A stretch of DNA of 64,000 nucleotides from Acephala macrosclerotiorum (GCA_014904845.1 MU119250.1:1-64000); one strand, 5' to 3'. Positions 1 through 12,715 are shown, counted from the first letter of the stretch. The notes: generated by a model from the sequence alone, not told the origin. Translations and numbers: made by a program.

Positions 1-3000
1 TTTTTTTTTTTTTTGTTTTTTATTCGATAAAAATTTGATTTTCATTGTTTTAATATATTGTTTTACGTAAATATATTATTTTATATAAAGATTTTTCGTT
101 TATCGTATTTGATTTTATAAAAATTATTATATTAAACTTTTTTACGCAATATTAAAAAAATTATTAAATACAAATAATAAATAATAATATTTATTAAATT
201 GCAATACAAATATTTATAAAATAAAAATCAATTTTTATTAAATTATAAAAAACTTTTTTTTTTTTTAAGAATTTTCAATTTGTTCGAATAAAAAATTATA
301 AATTAATTTTTTTAAATATTTTACTATAATCAATTTTTAATTATATTTCTAGTTTTTAGTTTTTTTTTCAATTAATTTATTAAATTTCCAAGTTTTAATA
401 TACGTTTTAATTACTATTTTTATACTTTTTATAAACTTTGTATATAATAAAAAAAAAAAATTTAATTTGTTTTTTTACAATATTACAATAATTTTATAAT
501 AAAAAAAACGATTGATTATTTTTTACATTTTTAATTTATTTAATTTAATTTAATAATATATTGAAAAAAGCGTTTATATTTAAAATATTTTTATAATTTA
601 ATAATTCATTTTTTTAAAATCTTTATACAAATTATCAATTGAAATTTATTATTATAAATTTATTCAAATTTATTTTAATAATAAATTTTAATAATATAAT
701 AAATTTTTTATTATTGTTTTTTTTATTTTCAATTCTCGAAATTATTTTTTTTAGTTTATAAAATTTAAAAATTGCAAAAAATATTACAAATATAAAAATT
801 ATTTGTTTTTTTAAATTCTTTTTATCAAATTTTACATATTTCGCGATTTGTTATAATATAAATTTTAATTTATTTTTTTTAATAATTTATTATTAATTAT
901 ATTTTTTATTCAAATTTTTTTATTAATTTATTGTAAAATATAAAACGTCGAAATTAATAAACTGCGTTACAAATTTATCGTTAATAAAATAAATTTAAAT
1001 ATTATTCGATCGATTACAAATATTCAATAGATTTTTGAAAAAAATAAATAAAAAAGTAATATATAATCTCGAGTACGTTTCGTTAAAATAAAATTTGTAA
1101 AAAAAATTATTTTAAATTTGAAAAATAAAAATTCGAAATAAAAAATATAAAACTTCGAATTAAAAATTAAATATATTTATATATTCGCGTTTAAAAATTT
1201 GTTTTTTATTATTTTAATTTAACGTTTTATTATATTAATTACTAAAAAAATGTAAATGTATTTTAAAAATCAATAATTGAAAATCCGATTTATAAATTAT
1301 ATTAATTATTGTAATTTCTTTTTGTAAATACAAATTTTTTAAATTCGTTAAATAATTTAATTAAACGTTTAAAAATATTTATTTATAATAAATATTATTA
1401 ATATATTTAAAAAAAATTAAACTAATTTTTAGATTATTTATCGAATAATTTTACGTTTTGTAATTTATAATAACAAAAATCGAAATTTTAAAAATTTGAA
1501 TTCTTATAATTTTAATTTCGATATTTGTATATATATTGCAAATTACGAATATAAACTTATAAAAAAAGATCGATTGTAAATTTGAAAAAAGTTTTAAATA
1601 AATTAAATTATATTTTTATTTGAAATCAATAAATAAACAAATAAAAAACTTAAAAATAAAAATAAAAATATTATTAATTTAAAATATATTTATTAGAATG
1701 TATTAAATTAATATATTATAAAAAGTTTTTAATACGAAATATTTATCAATTGAATTTAATATAAAATTAATAATTTTTTCAATTTTTTTGTTCGCGAATT
1801 TTATCGAAATTTTAATATTAATAAATAATATAAATAGTATATTTTTAATAAAAAAAAAAATTTAATTTTTTGAATTTTTTTTTATTTTTATAAATAAATA
1901 TAAAAATTATTATAACGTAATTTCTATTAATAAATCTAAAAAATTTATTATATTTTATAATAAAAATTTAAATTTTTTAATTTGTATTTTTTTATAAATT
2001 TTTTTATTATTAATTTATTATATAAAAAACGATTTTTATTAATTAAACGAATAATTAAATATAATAAAAATTTTATTTTTATTTGAAATCCAATTCGAGT
2101 TTTCGAATTAAAAAACTTTATATTTTTCGACGTTAACGAATTTAATTTTACGCGATAAAACAATTTTTAATAAATTAAATTATTTTATTAACGCATTTAC
2201 TAAATAAAAATTATAACGTTTTAAAATAAATTTCAAAATCGTAAAATAATAATATTTTTAATAATATTTTCGAAATTAAAATCTTTTTATAAAAATATAT
2301 TTTTGATTAATTTAAATTAATTAAAATTATTTTAAATAATTAAAAATTTAATATTTTTAAAAACAATTAAAGAATTTGTTTTTATTTTTTTAATTAAAAT
2401 TAAAATTCAATATAAATAATAAAATAATATTTGATTTATTATATTAATTTTATTAATAATAATAATTGTAATTATACGAAATTTAATTTTAATAATTTTC
2501 AAATTATTAAATTTATTTTTATTATTTTTTAAATAATATATATTTATATTTAAAATTTTATAAATAATAAAATTTTTAATATATATAATAATTGAATTTA
2601 TTAATACGAAAATAAGAATTTTATATTAACGTTTTAAAATATTTATTTTTAATAAAAAAATTTTAATAATTAACGTTTTTTTAATTTTATTTTATTTTAT
2701 TTTTTTACGTAATCGAAAAATTATTTATCGATATTTTTAATATATTCGAAATTATAATCGATTTTTTATTCAATATCGAAAACGCGATAAAACAAATTAA
2801 AAACGATAAAAATTTGTTTTTCGTTTAATTAATAAATTTTTAAAATCAATTTTTAAAAATATTTTATTGTAAATATTAAAAAATACTTTGATTTTATATT
2901 AAAAATTTTTTTTTGATTAATAGATATAATTTCAATATATAATTTAAAAATGTTTTTTGCGTTTAATAAAAATTAATTATTATTAAATAAAAACTCGAAT

Positions 3001-6000
3001 TTAAAATTTTTATCTATTTAAAAATTATTATTATTTAAAATAAAAACGATTAAATTTTTATTTTATTATAACGTTTAAATTAAAATTTTTATTTAATTAT
3101 ATAAATATAATTTCAAAATTCGTCGATTTTATTACGTAATAAAAAAATACTAAAAATTAAATTTGAAATATTTAAATTCGAATTATTTTTTTTTTTTAAA
3201 AATAAATTATATTATTATTAAACGTTTAAAGTATCTTGAAAATTATATTGTAAAAATTGAAACGTGAATTTAAAAAAATCGCATTTAACGTTTTTAAAAA
3301 AAAAATTATAATTATTTATTGAAAATTTAATAATATTGCTTAAATTCGCGATTTTTTTTTATTAATCAATTTCAAAATTATATATCGCGCGATTTTTATT
3401 GATTTTTTTTAAATTTGTACAAATATTAAAAAATTTTAATTAAAATTTAAATATATATTAAAAAAATTAATAATATTTGATTTCAAATATTAAAATTAAC
3501 GTTTTTGAATTTTGAATATTTAATAATATTTGAAATATATCGAATAAAAAGTTTTTAAAATTGATTTTAAAAAATAAAAAAATTTAAAAAATATTTATAT
3601 ATATCGTTTTTTATTTTTGTAATATTTATAACGAATTTTTGATTTTTTTGATTTTTAATATCGAATAAAAAACTATAAATTGCAAAAATATATAATTTGT
3701 TATTTATAATTTTATTAATAAATTTAAATATTTATTATTATTTTTATATTTGAACGTTTAAATAATTTAAATCGAAAAAAATATATTTTTTTAAATTAAT
3801 TCGTTTTATTATATTAATTTTAATTTGATAAAAATACTCGTATAAAAAAAAATCTTACAATTTTAATTTTTTGTATTTGTAATCATTATATATATCGATT
3901 TTATTAATTTTCATATTAAACGATATAAATTTTTGAATTATATTATTCTTTAAATTTTTTTTTAAATTTTATCGAAATTTTAATTTATTGATTTTACTAT
4001 ATTTATTAAATCGTTCGTAGTAATAAAAAATCTTACAATAATATTTTTAACGTATATTTAAATTCAATAAAATTATAAAAATCGAAATTTTATATTAAAT
4101 ATATAAAATATAAATTGTTGTAAAAAGTAATTATATATTATAATAATTTCGATTTTTTTTTCTCATTGAAATTTATATAAATTTTTATTACAAAATTGTT
4201 TATTTAAATATTTTTTATTTGCAAATTTTTTAAATTAAAAAAATTGATTACAATAATTGATTTTTTAATAATTATTTTAAATATAATAATTGTAAAAATT
4301 AAATAATATATTTTAACGTCGTTTTTAATAAAATAATTCAATATATAATATATTTAAATTAATATTTTATTGGTTTCTTTAGTAAAAAAAAATACGATAT
4401 TGTAATTTGATTATAAATAAATTAAAATAATATAATTATATTTATTAATATAATTATTATTTCGAGATAATATTATAATACTAGTTTTTATATTATAATA
4501 AATATTATTATTATTTAATTATTTAAAAATTTTAAATAAAATATATTTAAAAATAATAATATTAATAATTAAAATCAAATATTTTAAATAATAAAATTTG
4601 TATTTTTTCAAATCGTATTTCGTATAAATATTAATACAAATATATATTTGAATTTAATAATAAAAATAATTAAATTTTTGTATAATTTGTTTTATAAAAA
4701 TATTATTTGTATTGTTTTTATTATTTTGAAAAATATTTTTAAATAAATATTAATATAATTTAATAACGTTTTTATTTACAATTTCAAAAATTATTAAAAT
4801 TATATAATTAGTTATTTTTTTATAAAATACTTTAAATACGAAAATATATTTAAATAAAATTTCAAAATTTGAATTATTAACAATTTATATAAAATCGTAT
4901 AAATAAAATATATTTCGATTATTAGTTTTTATAATATCGAAATAATTAATAATATTTTTTAAAATATTTATTTTTTTAAAATTAATATATAAAAATTAAA
5001 AAAAAAAAAATCGTATAATAATATTAAAATATTATATTATAATAATTGAATTGTTTTTCGCGAACGTTAATTAAATTATATTACGTTGAAATTTTGTAAT
5101 ATACGAAAAAAATTTTATTTTAATAATACGAAAAACAATAAAATTTTTAATATCGTTAGAATTTAATATAAATTAAAATATAAATATATTGAATCGAATA
5201 ATATAATCTATAAAAATATATCGTTAAATTAATTTTTTTTTAAAAAACTTCGAATTATACGATAAAATTAATCAAATATTAAATAATAATTTTCGTATAC
5301 GTAAATTATTATACGATTTTTTATTAATTATATTAAATATAATCAAACGTAAATTAATATTATTTATAATTATAATATTTGTTTAATTTTGTATTTAAAA
5401 AATATTACGAGTTTAAATACGATTTTTAATAAAAATTTATTATAAAAAAATTATATCGTAAAAAACAAAAAATAGAAAATAATATTTCGTTGTACGTTAA
5501 AAATAATAATATATAAATCAATTTAAAAACGCAATTAGAAATACAACAATCGAACGTTGTATATTTATAAATTGAAAATATTTTTTAAAATTGAATAAAA
5601 ATATTATTAAAAACGAAATAAAAAAAAATAAAAATTAAATTAAAAATTAATATTTATTGCAAAAATATTAAAAGTATTTTTGAATTTAATATATTGAAAT
5701 TTAAATTTAAATTTAAAATTATTTAAAAAAGCGTTATAAATAATATTATAAATAGTCTTATAAACTTTTTTTAATTTAATTATTAATATATTTTATTTTT
5801 CGAAATTCAATACATTTTAAAATTTTTAATTAATAATAATTGTAATTATATTAATAATTCTCGATTTTAAAAATATATTATTTTTTTCAAATAATAAATT
5901 TTTTTTTATAAGTAATTTTTTTTTTTTTATATTATTATCAAAATTTTATAAATTTTTAAAAACGATAATAAAAAAACAAATAATAATAAAATTGAATTTT

Positions 6001-7550
6001 ATTTAAAAATATAATATATTTAAAAATAATTCAATAATTAATTTTACTTTCTATAATTACTAGTTTTAAAATATAATTACAAATATAATTTAAAATAATA
6101 AATTTTTTTTTTATTAATATTAAACGTTTTAAATATTTAAAATAATTTTAATAAAAAATAATATTAATATTATTTATTATCGAAAAACGTAAAATAAAAT
6201 TAGTATTTGAATTTCGAATATATATAATATATTTATAATAAAAACTAATAATATCGTTATAAATAATATAATTGTAAAAAATATATTAATTATTATAAAA
6301 AGTTTTATTAAAAAAAAAACGCGTTTAATCAAAGATTTTTTTATTAAACGATTATAAACGTCGTATAATAATTTATTAATTAGATTTTTCAATATATCGT
6401 TATAATTTTAAATACAATTTTATAAAATTATTAAAAGAATTATAAAAAAATATTAGAAATTTAAACTATTATCAATAAAATAAAATTTTTTAATTAAATA
6501 TAAAACAATTAAATCTATTTATAAATCGTTAAAAACTTTTAATTTAATACTTTTTAATAAATTTAATAAAGTAATAATATATTGAAATTATATTAGTTTT
6601 TTATAAAAGTTTTTTATTGTAATTTATTTCGTTTTTCGATTTTTCGCAAATATAATAATATCGTTTTTTTGTTTTTCTAATTTTTTTTTTTTAAATTTTT
6701 CAATTTTAATAAATCGATTATTCGTTTTTATTAAATTTATTTGTTTTTTTGCAATTTTAATATTTTATAAACGAGTATTTGTATTATTTATAATTTGTTT
6801 AACTATAAAAAATCTTATATAAACGATCGTATACGTTTTAATCTCGTTATACTTTTTTTAATATTTTTAATAAAGTTTTATTCGAGTTATTTTATATCGA
6901 ATTGAATACTTTTATAACAATTGTATTTATATATCGTCTAATTTCTAAACGTAAATTTGATATTAAATTTTTATTGTATTCGAAAAATTTATTATTATTT
7001 ATATTGATTTTTTTATAAAACGAATATTATATACGTTTTTTTTAGTAGATTTGTATTTTTCTTTTTTAATAAATTTGTATTTTTTTTTTTGTAAAAATAT
7101 TATTAATTTTTTTTTTTTACGTATTAATTTGTATATTAATTTTATTAGATTTTTTTATAGTAATAAAAATTATAATAAAAACTAATTTTTAATTTCATTT
7201 AATGTTTTTTCGAATTTAATTAATTAAATATACGATTTACTTTTTTTTTTGAATTAATATTTTTAATATAAACTTTTTGATTTTAACGTTATTTTTAATT
7301 TGAATCGTAATAAAATTTCTTAAAATCGACAAAAAATTGAAAATATTAATAATACTAAATAATAAAAAAATTAGTAAAAATATAATAATTGTAAATTAAA
7401 AAAGAAAAAAACTCAAATAAAATAAATTAATAAAAGAATAAACATTTGTAATAATTATATAAAAAATAATTCAAATTAAAAACGATATATTTTAATATTT
7501 TTTGACAAAACTTTGACGAAAAAACGTAATTTAAATAAACCAGAAAAATC
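1..7550. other. AT-rich, RIP-like block (left)
   Basis: Almost pure A/T sequence with no credible gene. CC and GG are nearly absent. Many of the few remaining C and G bases sit in CpG (for example ACG, TCG), and the rest are scattered CpA/TpG. Short open frames such as those near 1948-2163 and 6177-6392 encode only Lys/Asn/Ile/Phe/Leu/Tyr, as expected by chance in such DNA. Established knowledge: repeat-induced point mutation in ascomycetes turns duplicated DNA into such AT islands, usually dead transposons. The original elements cannot be recognised by eye. The block ends between about 7500 and 7560, where normal composition starts. Confidence 0.85.
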
Positions 7551-7598
7551 ACGTTTTATTACGTAATCTCAAGGTAAACTTTTTTTCCCTAGCAGAAA

Positions 7599-7620
7599 AC
7601 CTTTAACTATCGTTAAAGGT
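7599..7620. repeat. Short perfect hairpin upstream of the HET gene
   Basis: ACCTTTAAC, a TATC loop, then GTTAAAGGT: a 9-bp perfect inverted repeat with a 4-nt loop. It lies at the edge of the AT block about 180 bp upstream of the HET-gene start codon. It could be a regulatory palindrome or a transposon-end remnant; nothing in the sequence decides between these. Confidence 0.5.
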
Positions 7621-7796
7621 ATAGTTTAAATTATGGCAAGACGTCTATTAATCCGGAGATCGGCTAACCGACCAATAATCCTCTCGTAACACGAACGCCT
7701 CAAACACGCGTAAAAATATCTGTCGCGCGCCCGAGGTGGCCTTCAGCATCTCTCTGTACACCACGCCTTTCGGAAACCGGAAGCAAACCATCTGAA

Positions 7797-9266
7797 ATGG
7801 AGCTAGACACTAGGCGTTCGCTGGCAAGTATCAGAGACGATTCTCAGGCATCACTTATCTCGAGGTTACTTGAGATTCAACAGTACACAAGGCTGCAGGC
7901 GCCTTCGCAAGAATGGCTTCAAAACTTAGAATGCTTGTATAGCATTTATCCGGTCGAGCCACCTCATAAAAGACGCCGCAGAGGTGATGATACGTGGGAA
8001 ATTCAGGAATCGAAGTTGCTAGGACGAGATACCATTAATCCGCTTTTGGATAGGGACGTTGTGGTGGCCTCTTATTATTGGGAATCCTCTTCAACATCAG
8101 AGAAAGAGAAATCTGTTGGAGGATATGAGGTCCAGTCGAGGAGTACGGGAGCCCCTATGCCGAGCAAAGTAAGGAGCGTGGTGATGGAAAGGATAGTCAA
8201 GTATGCGAAATACTGTAGCAGCAAAAGTCGTTTGTTTTGGATTGATCAGGAGTGTATCGACCAGGACAACAATGCAGTAAAGGCAGTCACGATGCAGTCG
8301 ATGGACCGAGTATATAGCCGGAGCCAATTTCCTGTGGGCTTGTTATTGACGCCTGTTGAATCGGATGAGGACTTGACCCTCTTGATTGACCTCTTAAGAG
8401 GAGCACTTATCGATAAAGAGGAGTTAATATGGCCGGCCTATTCAGCTAAAGCTCTGAAAACCCTCGAATTTTTGGATCGGCTCACTTCTGATCGATGGTT
8501 CGACAGAGCCTGGATCTTTCAAGAGGATTATCTCGCAGGCGTAAGAATGAAGCTTCTCATTCCTCTACACTCTTCCTTGGAAGCTCGGAAACGAAACGAG
8601 CGCAGGCTGTTGGGCCGGATTCCAGGCGAGCTCTGCGTGAGTTGCGCGGATCTTCGCGAACAGCTCACGAGGTTTTGCCTCTCGTACCAGAAGTTTCAGC
8701 CACGGCATGCGAAGCGTTGCGAGGCCATTCTAAGCAGAGCCGCAAAGTATAAAATTACTCTTCGTGGACTAGACGGGGATGGATACTACCGAATACGCAA
8801 ATCAATTTCGCCTTTTATCTTTGCGGATATTGGACGCCGAGGTATTACAAACCACTCAGATGTTCTAGATATTGCTGCGAATTGCTGTAGCTATTCTACC
8901 CGTTTGGATATCGAGGCGTTGAAAAAGGCGAAGTGTAGTTTGAGTTTGAGCATACTTGCTCTCTACCTTCTCAATGGGGAAGTTGTCTACAACGATCAGA
9001 CGAGCAATAAAACTACACCGGCCGGCCACATATACGAGTTCTTGTTAAAGAAATCACTCCAGACCTTCAATCTCCCAGATATCAAATATGAACTCAACTT
9101 CATCAAGAGCTGTCGCCTTCCTGATGTTAGACTTTCGAGGGAAGGCATTGAAACCACGGGCCAGCTCTGGACTCTTGGAAAAGTGATTGACACAAGGAAG
9201 TTTTCGCGTGAGCTGCCACGAGAATGCGATGGGCGAGGTCTTAACTCATCGAGCAACAGCAGGTGA
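7797..9266 (+). CDS. HET-domain (heterokaryon incompatibility-type) protein
   Basis: A single-exon frame of 489 codons with normal GC. Three landmarks of the fungal HET domain (Pfam HET family) occur in order: ASYYWES at residues 91-97 (usual form SYxWG), LFWIDQECIDQDN at 146-158 (usual WIDxxCIDQ), and RWFDRAWIFQE at 233-243 (usual RxWFxRxWxxQE). A basic stretch lies at residues 58-63. HET proteins act in allorecognition and can trigger cell death when incompatible nuclei share cytoplasm; whether this one does is unknown. The C-terminal part (about 270-489) matches nothing I recognise. The start is the first ATG of the frame, in a good context (GAAATGG), about 240 bp after the AT block ends. 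A location at the edge of a fast-evolving AT block is common for HET genes. The degenerate locus that follows is convergent with it. Confidence 0.85.
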   Translation: MELDTRRSLASIRDDSQASLISRLLEIQQYTRLQAPSQEWLQNLECLYSIYPVEPPHKRRRRGDDTWEIQESKLLGRDTINPLLDRDVVVASYYWESSSTSEKEKSVGGYEVQSRSTGAPMPSKVRSVVMERIVKYAKYCSSKSRLFWIDQECIDQDNNAVKAVTMQSMDRVYSRSQFPVGLLLTPVESDEDLTLLIDLLRGALIDKEELIWPAYSAKALKTLEFLDRLTSDRWFDRAWIFQEDYLAGVRMKLLIPLHSSLEARKRNERRLLGRIPGELCVSCADLREQLTRFCLSYQKFQPRHAKRCEAILSRAAKYKITLRGLDGDGYYRIRKSISPFIFADIGRRGITNHSDVLDIAANCCSYSTRLDIEALKKAKCSLSLSILALYLLNGEVVYNDQTSNKTTPAGHIYEFLLKKSLQTFNLPDIKYELNFIKSCRLPDVRLSREGIETTGQLWTLGKVIDTRKFSRELPRECDGRGLNSSSNSR

Positions 9267-9269
9267 TTC

Positions 9270-10628
9270 GAACATCTAGGATAGGGCAGTGCTAGTTTCA
9301 TAATGTGATAGTTGGCCTTCCTAGCAGCATCCAATCTTCCCACAAGTGAAGCAGACAACCTTCTGGGGCCCTGGTAGCATCCAGTCTCTTCACAAGTAAA
9401 GAAGACAACTTTCTGGGGTCCGAACCAATCCTTTTTGGCAGCATCTTCCTTGAAAGAAGATCCATGTCCCTTCTCAGGCGAGGTCGGCGGAGTGTCAAGC
9501 AATATTTCGTTGACTTCGTCCATGTTCCACGCACCTAGGAACTTGCCACCGTCTCTATCCTCGCCAAGGCTCGACTTCTTCTCCTTACTCTCCATCTTCT
9601 CGCATGTTGTGACTCATGCAACAGCTTTTTGACTGCTTTCTGGCTGAACAACCTTCCACAGTTATTCATTAGGGACCTCTGCAGCTTCTGGAAGGGCAGG
9701 TCGGCTCAGGTGTGCGTGATGGTCGCTTGCTCGGAAGAAGATTCATAGCTCCTCTCAGGCGAAGTGGGCAGGGTGTCGGGAATATCTAACTTGCTTAAAA
9801 GGCTCGAGGGGCTGGGAAGGTCGCTATAGGGCTAGCGGATCCGCTGAGAATGGGGAGAAGTTGAGAAGAGCGGCAAGGGCTTGCAATGCAAATGCAGGCG
9901 CGGACCCTATTCAATGTCTTTGTTCTACTGCAGTCGATGCCCCTCCTCCACCTCGGCGACTATTCCTTCACCGAATCTCCACCCACCGTGGATGTCCCGC
10001 CGCATGGTGTCCCGCCGCTCGATATCCCCCCTCTATTCTTCGAATGTACCTTTAATGAATGACCCTCCTCCCCTCCGCGAATCTCCATTCTCTTAATGTT
10101 CAGCCCTCGTTTGAGCCTCGTCGCTCGAAGTCCCTCCTTCAATTCTGCAAAAGTTTCTCTTCCACCTCCGCGAATGCAAGTTTTTCCACGCAATGTTTCC
10201 TTTTCAATTTCTGCGATACCCGGGCCGTATATGCATCTTGTGGAACAGGACTTTGATTCCTCCATGTTCATGAACAACTCTCTTTCCTTGCCAGCCTCAT
10301 TACCAGCAGCGTCCTTGTATTCTTGCTCCCCCCATCTCCCAAAATGCGTCCTCAGAAGATTAAACGAATACTCGGAATCCGTCTTGATCTTGCCTTACTA
10401 CGCGCCGGCATCTTCAACAGTTTCGATGGCTCTCTTGACCGCGTAGACAGTAACTGAGTTAATAGTCTCTCGCTCGGTATCTGGGACGCGTCCCGACTCA
10501 ATTGGGCCCCGAGTGAGCTCCGAAGTAGACACCTTCGCAGACTCCATATACGGGAACCACGACTCTTCTTTGCTGATCATTGCTAGTGGGGGTTCTCGAG
10601 GCCACCGCGAAAGCTGTCGACAAACCAC
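9270..10628 (-). pseudogene. Degenerate minus-strand gene of unknown function
   Basis: Several stretches read like real protein on the minus strand but are broken. The first (10628 down to about 10165) contains MISKEESWFPYMESAKV and then, after EDAGA, two adjacent in-frame stops (TAG at 10398-10400, TAA at 10395-10397). Beyond them the same frame continues with KIKTDSEYSFNLLRTHFGRW and further residues. Near the end, an ATG at 9595 opens MESKEKKSSLGEDRD, and the frame upstream of it is open apart from one TGA. A module resembling DTPPTSPEKGHGSSFKED (9462-9510) recurs as DTLPTSPERSYESSSEQ (about 9730-9785). The stops fit C-to-T changes in CAG, CAA and CGA codons. A 50-bp tandem duplication also shifts the frame. 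I recognise no family. The frame runs on antisense to the HET gene 3' end, which is probably meaningless. Confidence 0.5.
9326..9425. repeat. 50-bp tandem duplication
   Basis: AGCATCCAATCTTCCCACAAG (shown in part) at 9326 recurs as AGCATCCAGTCTCTTCACAAG at 9376, each followed by a similar AGACAAC-TTTCTGGGG tail, giving a period of 50 bp. A third partial AGCATCTTCC begins near 9437. Because 50 is not a multiple of three, the duplication breaks any reading frame across it, consistent with a decayed gene. Confidence 0.75.
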
Positions 10629-10911
10629 TAATAGTGAACACCTATTTGTGCCGAAAAGGCAAATTGAACATGCTTGGGTTGCTTGCTTTCTTTTATATAG
10701 GAGAGAGCTCTTTTATATATATTGTGGCAGGGCTACACGTTCCTTTCTTTGTATTAGCTAGTTTCGAGGGAAGTGCTGATCACGTGTTTTCCGGTACATA
10801 AAGAGCCTTTTGCTTATTGTAAACAATCAAGCATCCTTTTGCCCACTCCATTTATACAGGCTGATTCATTTATGATTGATTATTACGTGTTGACGATTAT
10901 CGGATTATCTA

Positions 10912-11010
10912 TATTAGTCTAGCTTACTAGCTGGACGAAGTGACCTACGGTTGGGCCCTTTCTCTCTGGGAACCATGCCCTTCTACACCAGCTAGTAAGC
11001 TAGATTAATA
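10912..11010. repeat. 17-bp perfect (23-bp near-perfect) inverted repeat
   Basis: TCTAGCTTACTAGCTGG at 10918-10934 is the exact reverse complement of the sequence at 10988-11004. The arms extend to 10912 and 11010 with one mismatch (TATTAG against TATTAA). The 53-nt spacer has ordinary composition. Likely origins are a small element with terminal inverted repeats or a strong hairpin; no protein or RNA family was recognised. Confidence 0.75.
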
Positions 11011-11030
11011 AAAGAATGAATTGGAGTCCA

Positions 11031-11057
11031 TTCTACGTGTCTGCGAACCACGTAGAA
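11031..11057. repeat. 9-bp perfect hairpin
   Basis: TTCTACGTG at 11031-11039 and CACGTAGAA at 11049-11057 form a perfect stem with a 9-nt loop, only 20 bp after the larger inverted repeat. Two palindromes this close suggest one element boundary or a regulatory region; function unknown. Confidence 0.6.
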
Positions 11058-11569
11058 AGCTGCCTAGAGAACTAAGATTACAAAATGGCAGATCTCTCTA
11101 TATATCCATGACTAGATCACGTGCGCAGCACCAGTCCAAATGCGAAACAACACCAAGTCCCGCCACATTGCCCATTAGAGAAAAGGCTGAGGACCTAGCT
11201 GAGATGGATCGTTGTATCTTACATCAGCACGTTACCGATGCACTTTGCCCTGCTCCATCTACTCGTTAGAACAAATCAAATCCACAGGTAGTCTAGAGGG
11301 GAAGGAGCATATGCCGATCCAGGTTTGCTGTTGCTCACAGGTTGAGAAGGTACGGAAGGATGGCATTACGCCGCATTCGAACCGGGGTATAGAGGATATC
11401 AAGTGAGATTAATGCGATGGCGGTAGAACTTGATGCATCTGGTATCTTGCCTGACAATGGCGGGAAAGAAAGAATGCAAGAACGACTTTCCAGCAAGATT
11501 CGCTGACGTGATTTCATCTGTTTAATGAGCTATGGCGGGGTGTCGCTCATATAATGATTTGAAGATTTC

Positions 11570-12715
11570 TCAATCAATGATTTGTCTCTGACCATCATAC
11601 TTCCAGTTGGACACATAGGTCTGGAACTCGTTTCCCCCTCCATTTGTGGCCGCATAAACCCCCAATAAGGCCCCTCTTCCAAAGGTCAGCGACCCTGGTA
11701 CCCCAAGCAGTTTTCGGTGGGCGTTGAGGCTTGCCAGTAAAGCCCTAAGTCAAGCCTAGTCCCGGTGCAAAACCAATATCCATCATTTGGCTGTGCTTTC
11801 TAGCCGGACCGGCAGAGAAAGTATAATGCGTGATATTTGATGCTCTAATTTCGAACGTGATGTGACTGGCTATCCAAGTACTTGGCAAAGGAATCACAGC
11901 GAGATCTAAAGATAAGAAAGCCGGGACAGTCGTGATATCTCGAAGTCGAAAGTAGAGTGAAAGGCTCGTTGAATTCGTGGAGTTTGGAAGCATGACGAGC
12001 CTGGGATCATATTGATATAGCTTTCATCAGGCCCTTGTCTCACTGAAAGAGCAATAGCCCGCCATTTGTCGTCTGAGTCTTGGAATAAATCAGTATGCCC
12101 TACATTTCGGAGTATCTAGTAGTATTTGCAGCTGTTAGAACCGAGCTCGCTGGATTTGACTCGTAAAGACCAAAAATGTTTTTCGATCGTTCGATTGTTG
12201 CTATGTGATCAGATTCGGTTCCACCTTCTGCAATCAAAAAGTAGTAGTAGCTATTCTCCTTGTGGATATAAGGTTCTTCGGGTGAAATGGCTCCTGTCCC
12301 ATTCCAGACATTGGCGATCTCTTCAATTTTACTAGTCTCGATATTGAGAAAAAACGCTTGGATTTCTAGTTGCACTTCCTATGCATAAGTTCCAGTAATA
12401 TATACTTGTCCATCTTCATCTTAGAACGGCGAAGTGTCGTAATCGGGGAAATTGAAGTAAACTGACTGCGATTATACTGAGGAGTTGAAGGAATCTTTCG
12501 TAGTAATCACGAAATTGTTAAACCTGTTACTAGTATTCTTGGGGTAGTCGTCATAGAACAATGTAGTGATCTAGTAGAAAGTGCCTACACGATATCTTAG
12601 AGTAGACGCTCAAATTCCACTTGTTGCTCTTTTCGCCGTGTTGACGTCAGGAAGTTGCTTCGATCTATTAAACGCATTACCAACGAGCTTTTACTAGCGC
12701 AAATCACGATTATCA
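11570..12715 (-). pseudogene. GH43 beta-xylosidase / arabinofuranosidase-like pseudogene
   Basis: On the minus strand the frame fragments read, in order: KLVGNAFNRSKQLPD, then ATSGI-stop-ASTLRYRVGTFY, NNFVITTKDSFNSSV, FNFPDYDTSPF-stop-DEDGQVYITG, EEPYIHKENSYYYFLIAEGG, ERSKNIFGLYESNP, HTDLFQDSDDKWRAIALS, and a C-terminal YVSNWKYDGQRQ ending at 11570. These are the hallmark segments of fungal glycoside hydrolase family 43, including the glutamate-containing EEP-YI segment. The family cleaves xylan or arabinan side chains, usually after secretion. Stops stand where Trp is expected (GIW, SPFWDEDG), as G-to-A change of TGG predicts, plus others after KDSFNSSV and TYA. A frameshift lies near 12101. 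The N-terminal third is unrecognisable. The gene is clearly dead. Confidence 0.85.

Larger units (their letters stand above)
10629..11569. other. Non-coding stretch with inverted repeats
   Basis: Normal to slightly AT-rich sequence between two pseudogenes. It contains TATA-like runs near 10690-10720 and the two inverted repeats listed separately. A 82-codon plus-strand frame (11021-11269) has no ATG at its start and no recognisable domain. The stretch could be a solo LTR or transposon relic; I see no intact gene. Confidence 0.4.

Noticed and set aside
8996..9300. Minus-strand frame running into the 3' end of the HET gene
   Set aside because: The part overlapping the HET gene has no protein-like features; only the segment upstream of about 9300 looks coding.
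9861..10446. Plus-strand frames in 9861-10446
   Set aside because: They overlap the better-supported minus-strand degenerate gene and have Ser/Pro-rich shadow composition.
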